A DNA stretch of 25,552 bases, taken from the IMG/VR virus record IMGVR_UViG_3300048102_000225, positions 1 to 25,552 of that record. One strand, 5' to 3'. Of this stretch, positions 22,787-25,552 are shown in pieces. Below the pieces are notes generated by a model, which saw only the letters and a program-made list of their open reading frames with translations, was not told where the DNA came from and did not search any database. Made by a program: the position numbers and the translations under genes. This DNA comes from a virus. The first letter of the stretch is position 1. Each line of letters begins with the position of its first letter.

Positions 22787-25209
22787 CAAAATAAGAAAGG
22801 ATTTTGCCCCACTTCTGTCAGGCACAAGTCGTCAACGAAGGGGAACGGCGGCAGCCGCTTCTTGTCTCGCGTCTTGAGCTTTGCAATGGCAGTCATAGCT
22901 GTCTTGAATGAATGGTCTTCTGAATAGAAACGGTTGAATTGATCGCATAATTCGTCTCGCATAAGGCCAACGCTGTCTAACGTCGTCCCAAAGCAATCAT
23001 GCACCGTGGCAATGGGCTGCCCATAGCAGACATCCCAGTGGTGGACGAACCTCTCAAGGAAAGAGGCATCCAGCATATGCAGATAGTTCGGCGCTAGACC
23101 TTGGCGACTTCTCTTGTGATCCACCTCGTCACGCTCTTCCCTTGCCATGAACGTGATGCGCTTGCCACTCAGAACTAAATGGCTGCTATTCATGAAGTGT
23201 TGCTTCTTACCTACGTCAACCCACATGTCGTTGGCTGAGCTGAAACCTGGCAGTTCGTCGTCATCAAAACAATCCACATAACTTCTCAACCACTTATCAA
23301 GGCTGTGTATAGATGGCATGATCTCTTTTACAGCATCATGCACTTTGTTTGCCAGATAATTAGCAAGCACTCCTGACTTTAACTTGCCGCCTTCATCATC
23401 ATCAACAAGAAAGTTGACGTATATACTTTCTATGTACTCGCGTATCACTTCCATCAGCGTCAGGTGTGAACGGGCATAGACAACAGGCATCACGGCCAGC
23501 TTCATCAGTTCACGGCTGATCTCTGCCTTGCCGTTATGCAGCCACCAACGTGCGTGTTTGTTGTACGGGTCTGTCCTCAAATCTTCCAGAACAAGAGCCT
23601 TTACGCGGCACTGGTGATCTGCATACAGATCGTTGTATTCAGTGCCCGCCACATTGGTTTGCAGGGCCAGCTTCTTGTCTCTTGTCAGTGCTGCCAGGTG
23701 GCCGTACCCACTGTTGGTTTGATCCAACCAGAAGATCAGCTTGGTTTCGTGGCAAGGGTCTTGATGGGCTAAGAAGATCTCCCTGCACAGACTCATGAAC
23801 CGCCATGGCTCTTTGCGGCCCTCCCAGAAGGCGACAGCACCTAATGGGTCAATGCCTGCCCTGAGTATCTGCGCCATGTTCTCCCGGTACCAGACTTCAC
23901 GTGTCTGATGGCACTTGCGAAGGCCAACAGCATCACCAACGGCCCACACCACCTCTTTCCAATGGCGACTCAGGGGAGCACCAGTGTCAAAGGTGAGTTG
24001 GCTGCGATACATCTCGTTGAGTTGATAATTAACGCAACCACCCTTCGCGTAGTAGCGACCACGAAAGTCCTTCTCACCAGCAAAGTACAGAGTTTCGTTC
24101 TTTAACTTTTCATAGACGAGTTTGTTCCTCAAATACTTTGTGCGCTGTGGGTTGAGATTCTGGTCGCTGTTCCATCTGTACTTATCACTCCAGTATTTTG
24201 TGCCGCCTTCTATTGTTTGTGCATAGTCTCTATTGTTTGGCATTTTCATTCTGTCCCTTGGCGGTAACTTGCCGATTGAATGTCCCTGCTGCCATACGGC
24301 CCACTGTGAATTCATCACATGATGGTTAAACAAAAATGCCTGCTTCTGTTGATAGTTTGCAGAGCCAAGAACACAAGGCTGAGCTATCTCAAGCGCATCT
24401 TTCACCTCTTCTGTATTCATCTTGCCAATCAAACTAGATTGTATTTTGTAGTAACCACCTGTATTGCTTTTAGTCCATGGCTTTGGTGGAATGATCAATG
24501 GCGCATGATGTGGCCGTGTTGCTTCTAAGCACTGCTTGTAATTGCCCATGAATTGCCAATACAATTCGGTGAACCTGAGCTGATACTTTTGCTTGTTCTT
24601 TTGTACTCTTATCAGCTCCCATGTAAATAGTTTCGTAACTGCTCTTGCTATCTCTAAGAAACACAAGCCAAGTTTCTGGCGCTGTGTATTGTCCATTGGC
24701 CTGTAACTTTTAGATGCCCTGAATCCTCGGTCAGATAACCTTGCCTGCATTTCTTTTGTATCTAAGTCGCGGCCATGTAATCGTCTCAATGACTTCATGT
24801 GTCCTGGCAGCTTACGTTGTAGATACAGCATGAGTAAAGTATTCTCTGCTCTTTTGCCCACGTCATTGATAAGCTTAGTTCTGAATACGTTCTCTTCTGC
24901 TATACCCAGGACGTAGACAAGTGTCTCTCCTGCTACTTGCATAACAGCTTTATCATCTTTCAGTATTGACATATCAGCGCCAAACATCTGCGCTCTACAT
25001 TGACTCTCTTTCCATATTCTTAGACATGCTCTCTGCATAGCAGGCATGTATATCTTTTGCATATATCCTTTACCACCCTTCTCCCATCCTTTTGCTGTTG
25101 CAATCTCTGCGCCATAGCCTATTAGCCAATCTTCAAGCTCAAGTTGCTTCAGAAATTGTGCCTCTGAAACTTTCTTCGGTCGATTTGTTGCGTTAATGGA
25201 GTCAACCAT
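22783..25209 (-). CDS. 1: Phage single-subunit DNA-dependent RNA polymerase (T7 gp1-like)
   Basis: This 808-residue protein (T7 RNA polymerase is 883) transcribes the phage middle and late genes. Polymerase motif A is LDQTNSGYGH with catalytic Asp496. Motif B is ELMKLAVMPVVYARS with Lys570 and Tyr578, spaced as T7 Lys631 and Tyr639. Motif C is VHDCFGT with Asp738, matching T7 HDSFGT. The C-terminus is FLFC rather than T7's FAFA. The ATG at 25209 follows a run of TCTCAC repeats and has no Shine-Dalgarno. Promoters recognised by this polymerase could not be identified by eye. Confidence 0.96.
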   Translation of the reverse strand: MVDSINATNRPKKVSEAQFLKQLELEDWLIGYGAEIATAKGWEKGGKGYMQKIYMPAMQRACLRIWKESQCRAQMFGADMSILKDDKAVMQVAGETLVYVLGIAEENVFRTKLINDVGKRAENTLLMLYLQRKLPGHMKSLRRLHGRDLDTKEMQARLSDRGFRASKSYRPMDNTQRQKLGLCFLEIARAVTKLFTWELIRVQKNKQKYQLRFTELYWQFMGNYKQCLEATRPHHAPLIIPPKPWTKSNTGGYYKIQSSLIGKMNTEEVKDALEIAQPCVLGSANYQQKQAFLFNHHVMNSQWAVWQQGHSIGKLPPRDRMKMPNNRDYAQTIEGGTKYWSDKYRWNSDQNLNPQRTKYLRNKLVYEKLKNETLYFAGEKDFRGRYYAKGGCVNYQLNEMYRSQLTFDTGAPLSRHWKEVVWAVGDAVGLRKCHQTREVWYRENMAQILRAGIDPLGAVAFWEGRKEPWRFMSLCREIFLAHQDPCHETKLIFWLDQTNSGYGHLAALTRDKKLALQTNVAGTEYNDLYADHQCRVKALVLEDLRTDPYNKHARWWLHNGKAEISRELMKLAVMPVVYARSHLTLMEVIREYIESIYVNFLVDDDEGGKLKSGVLANYLANKVHDAVKEIMPSIHSLDKWLRSYVDCFDDDELPGFSSANDMWVDVGKKQHFMNSSHLVLSGKRITFMAREERDEVDHKRSRQGLAPNYLHMLDASFLERFVHHWDVCYGQPIATVHDCFGTTLDSVGLMRDELCDQFNRFYSEDHSFKTAMTAIAKLKTRDKKRLPPFPFVDDLCLTEVGQNPFLFC

Positions 25210-25250
25210 GTGAGACGAGTGAGAAATCAGGTGAGAACGTAGATGTGAGC
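25210..25250 (-). repeat. Four TCTCAC-type repeats directly before the RNA polymerase gene
   Basis: GTGAGA/GTGAGC on the plus strand occurs at 25210, 25219, 25231 and 25245 (TCTCAC/GCTCAC on the coding strand), at irregular spacing of 9, 12 and 14 bases. The last copy touches the start codon. They may be binding sites, for example for a regulator or integrase arm, or a leader element. The rest of the 114-bp gap (25251-25323) shows no clear promoter. Confidence 0.4.
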
Positions 25251-25323
25251 TGCCATCTCTGCAATAAATGACAGCCCGTTAGAAACCTCATCGTGTGCTG
25301 GATACGCTGAGGAAATGCCAGAC

Positions 25324-25552
25324 TCATTGCCACGCAAAGGGTTTGGCCGTATTGCCAGTTGACGATTGTTGACCGCTGGCAGGTTTTTCCCACGACGAGA
25401 CACCAGCCAACGCATCCAAGCTCACTGCAGATGAGTGGATGTATCTGTTTGAAATAGCAAGGCTTGTGTGGCCTGCCCATTCCTTGATCTGCACGGCTGA
25501 TGCCCCTTGCATAGCCAGGTTGGTTAGGCATGTGTGCCTAAGGGTGTGGCAG
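25324..25552 (-). CDS. int: Tyrosine recombinase (phage integrase), C-terminal part only
   Basis: The frame is open to the right edge, so only the last 75 residues are seen. They carry the hallmark catalytic end of tyrosine recombinases: HTLRHT (box II His-x-x-Arg), then KEWAGH with the second His, and NRYIH with the nucleophilic Tyr at the usual distance. A 37-residue tail follows. The gene is upstream of RNA polymerase on the same strand, as int is in marine cyanopodoviruses such as P-SSP7. Its presence suggests integration ability; no att site or tRNA fragment is visible nearby. Confidence 0.9.
   Translation of the reverse strand, partial: CHTLRHTCLTNLAMQGASAVQIKEWAGHTSLAISNRYIHSSAVSLDALAGVSSWEKPASGQQSSTGNTAKPFAWQ

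Noticed and set aside
25210-25323. Possible attP / tRNA 3'-end fragment beside the integrase
   Set aside because: I looked for a T-arm-like GGTTCGA stretch and a CCA end on both strands and found neither.
25202-25531. 109-codon minus-strand ORF overlapping integrase and RNA polymerase start
   Set aside because: It is a shifted frame over the integrase end, whose own frame carries the HTLR, GH and RYIH motifs; this one has no protein-like motifs.

Overview
The window is about 25.5 kb of a T7-like podovirus genome (Autographiviridae-type gene set), or a prophage of that type, almost certainly infecting a cyanobacterium. The phage type follows from an ordered set of T7 hallmark genes: single-subunit RNA polymerase, gp2.5-type SSB, endonuclease I, primase/helicase, 5'-3' exonuclease, portal, scaffold, capsid, and tail tubular proteins A and B. 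The host is inferred mainly from a gene of the cyanobacterial AbrB (cyAbrB) family, plus an integrase next to the RNA polymerase as in marine cyanopodoviruses.

Layout. The minus strand, read from the right edge leftwards, carries one long, tightly packed transcription unit. First comes the 3' end of a tyrosine integrase gene (25552-25324), then a 114-bp leader, the RNA polymerase, the SSB, endonuclease I, primase/helicase, a small ORF where DNA polymerase would be expected, the exonuclease, a small ORF and a basic coiled-coil protein. The head genes follow: portal, a previously easily missed 54-aa ORF, scaffold and major capsid. A strong intrinsic terminator comes next, then a 65-aa protein, an Ig-like-domain protein, tail tubular proteins A and B, a coiled-coil internal virion protein, and the cyAbrB-like regulator at the operon end. 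The plus strand at the left carries three genes converging on this operon: the 3' part of a large internal-virion/ejection-type protein, a T7 gp17-type tail fibre, and a 1150-aa second fibre-like protein with repeated modules. A rho-independent terminator for the minus operon lies inside the last codons of that second fibre gene.

How it fits together. The phage polymerase, the replication and recombination enzymes and the virion genes follow T7 order, but the ejection/fibre block is on the opposite strand. DNA polymerase is absent from its usual place between primase/helicase and exonuclease. Terminase, lysis genes and the bulk of the integrase are not in the window and presumably lie outside it. 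Genes are linked by TGATG or ATGA stop-start overlaps, with few Shine-Dalgarno sequences; the main exception is the tail fibre gene, which has a strong GGAGGT.

Non-coding space is very small. The largest gaps are 25210-25323 (114 bp, four TCTCAC-type repeats), 15478-15565 (88 bp, weak hairpin) and 22727-22782 (56 bp, promoter-like elements and a 14-bp palindrome). No gene-free stretch exceeds 300 bp. I saw no tRNA, rRNA, CRISPR array or insertion sequence.
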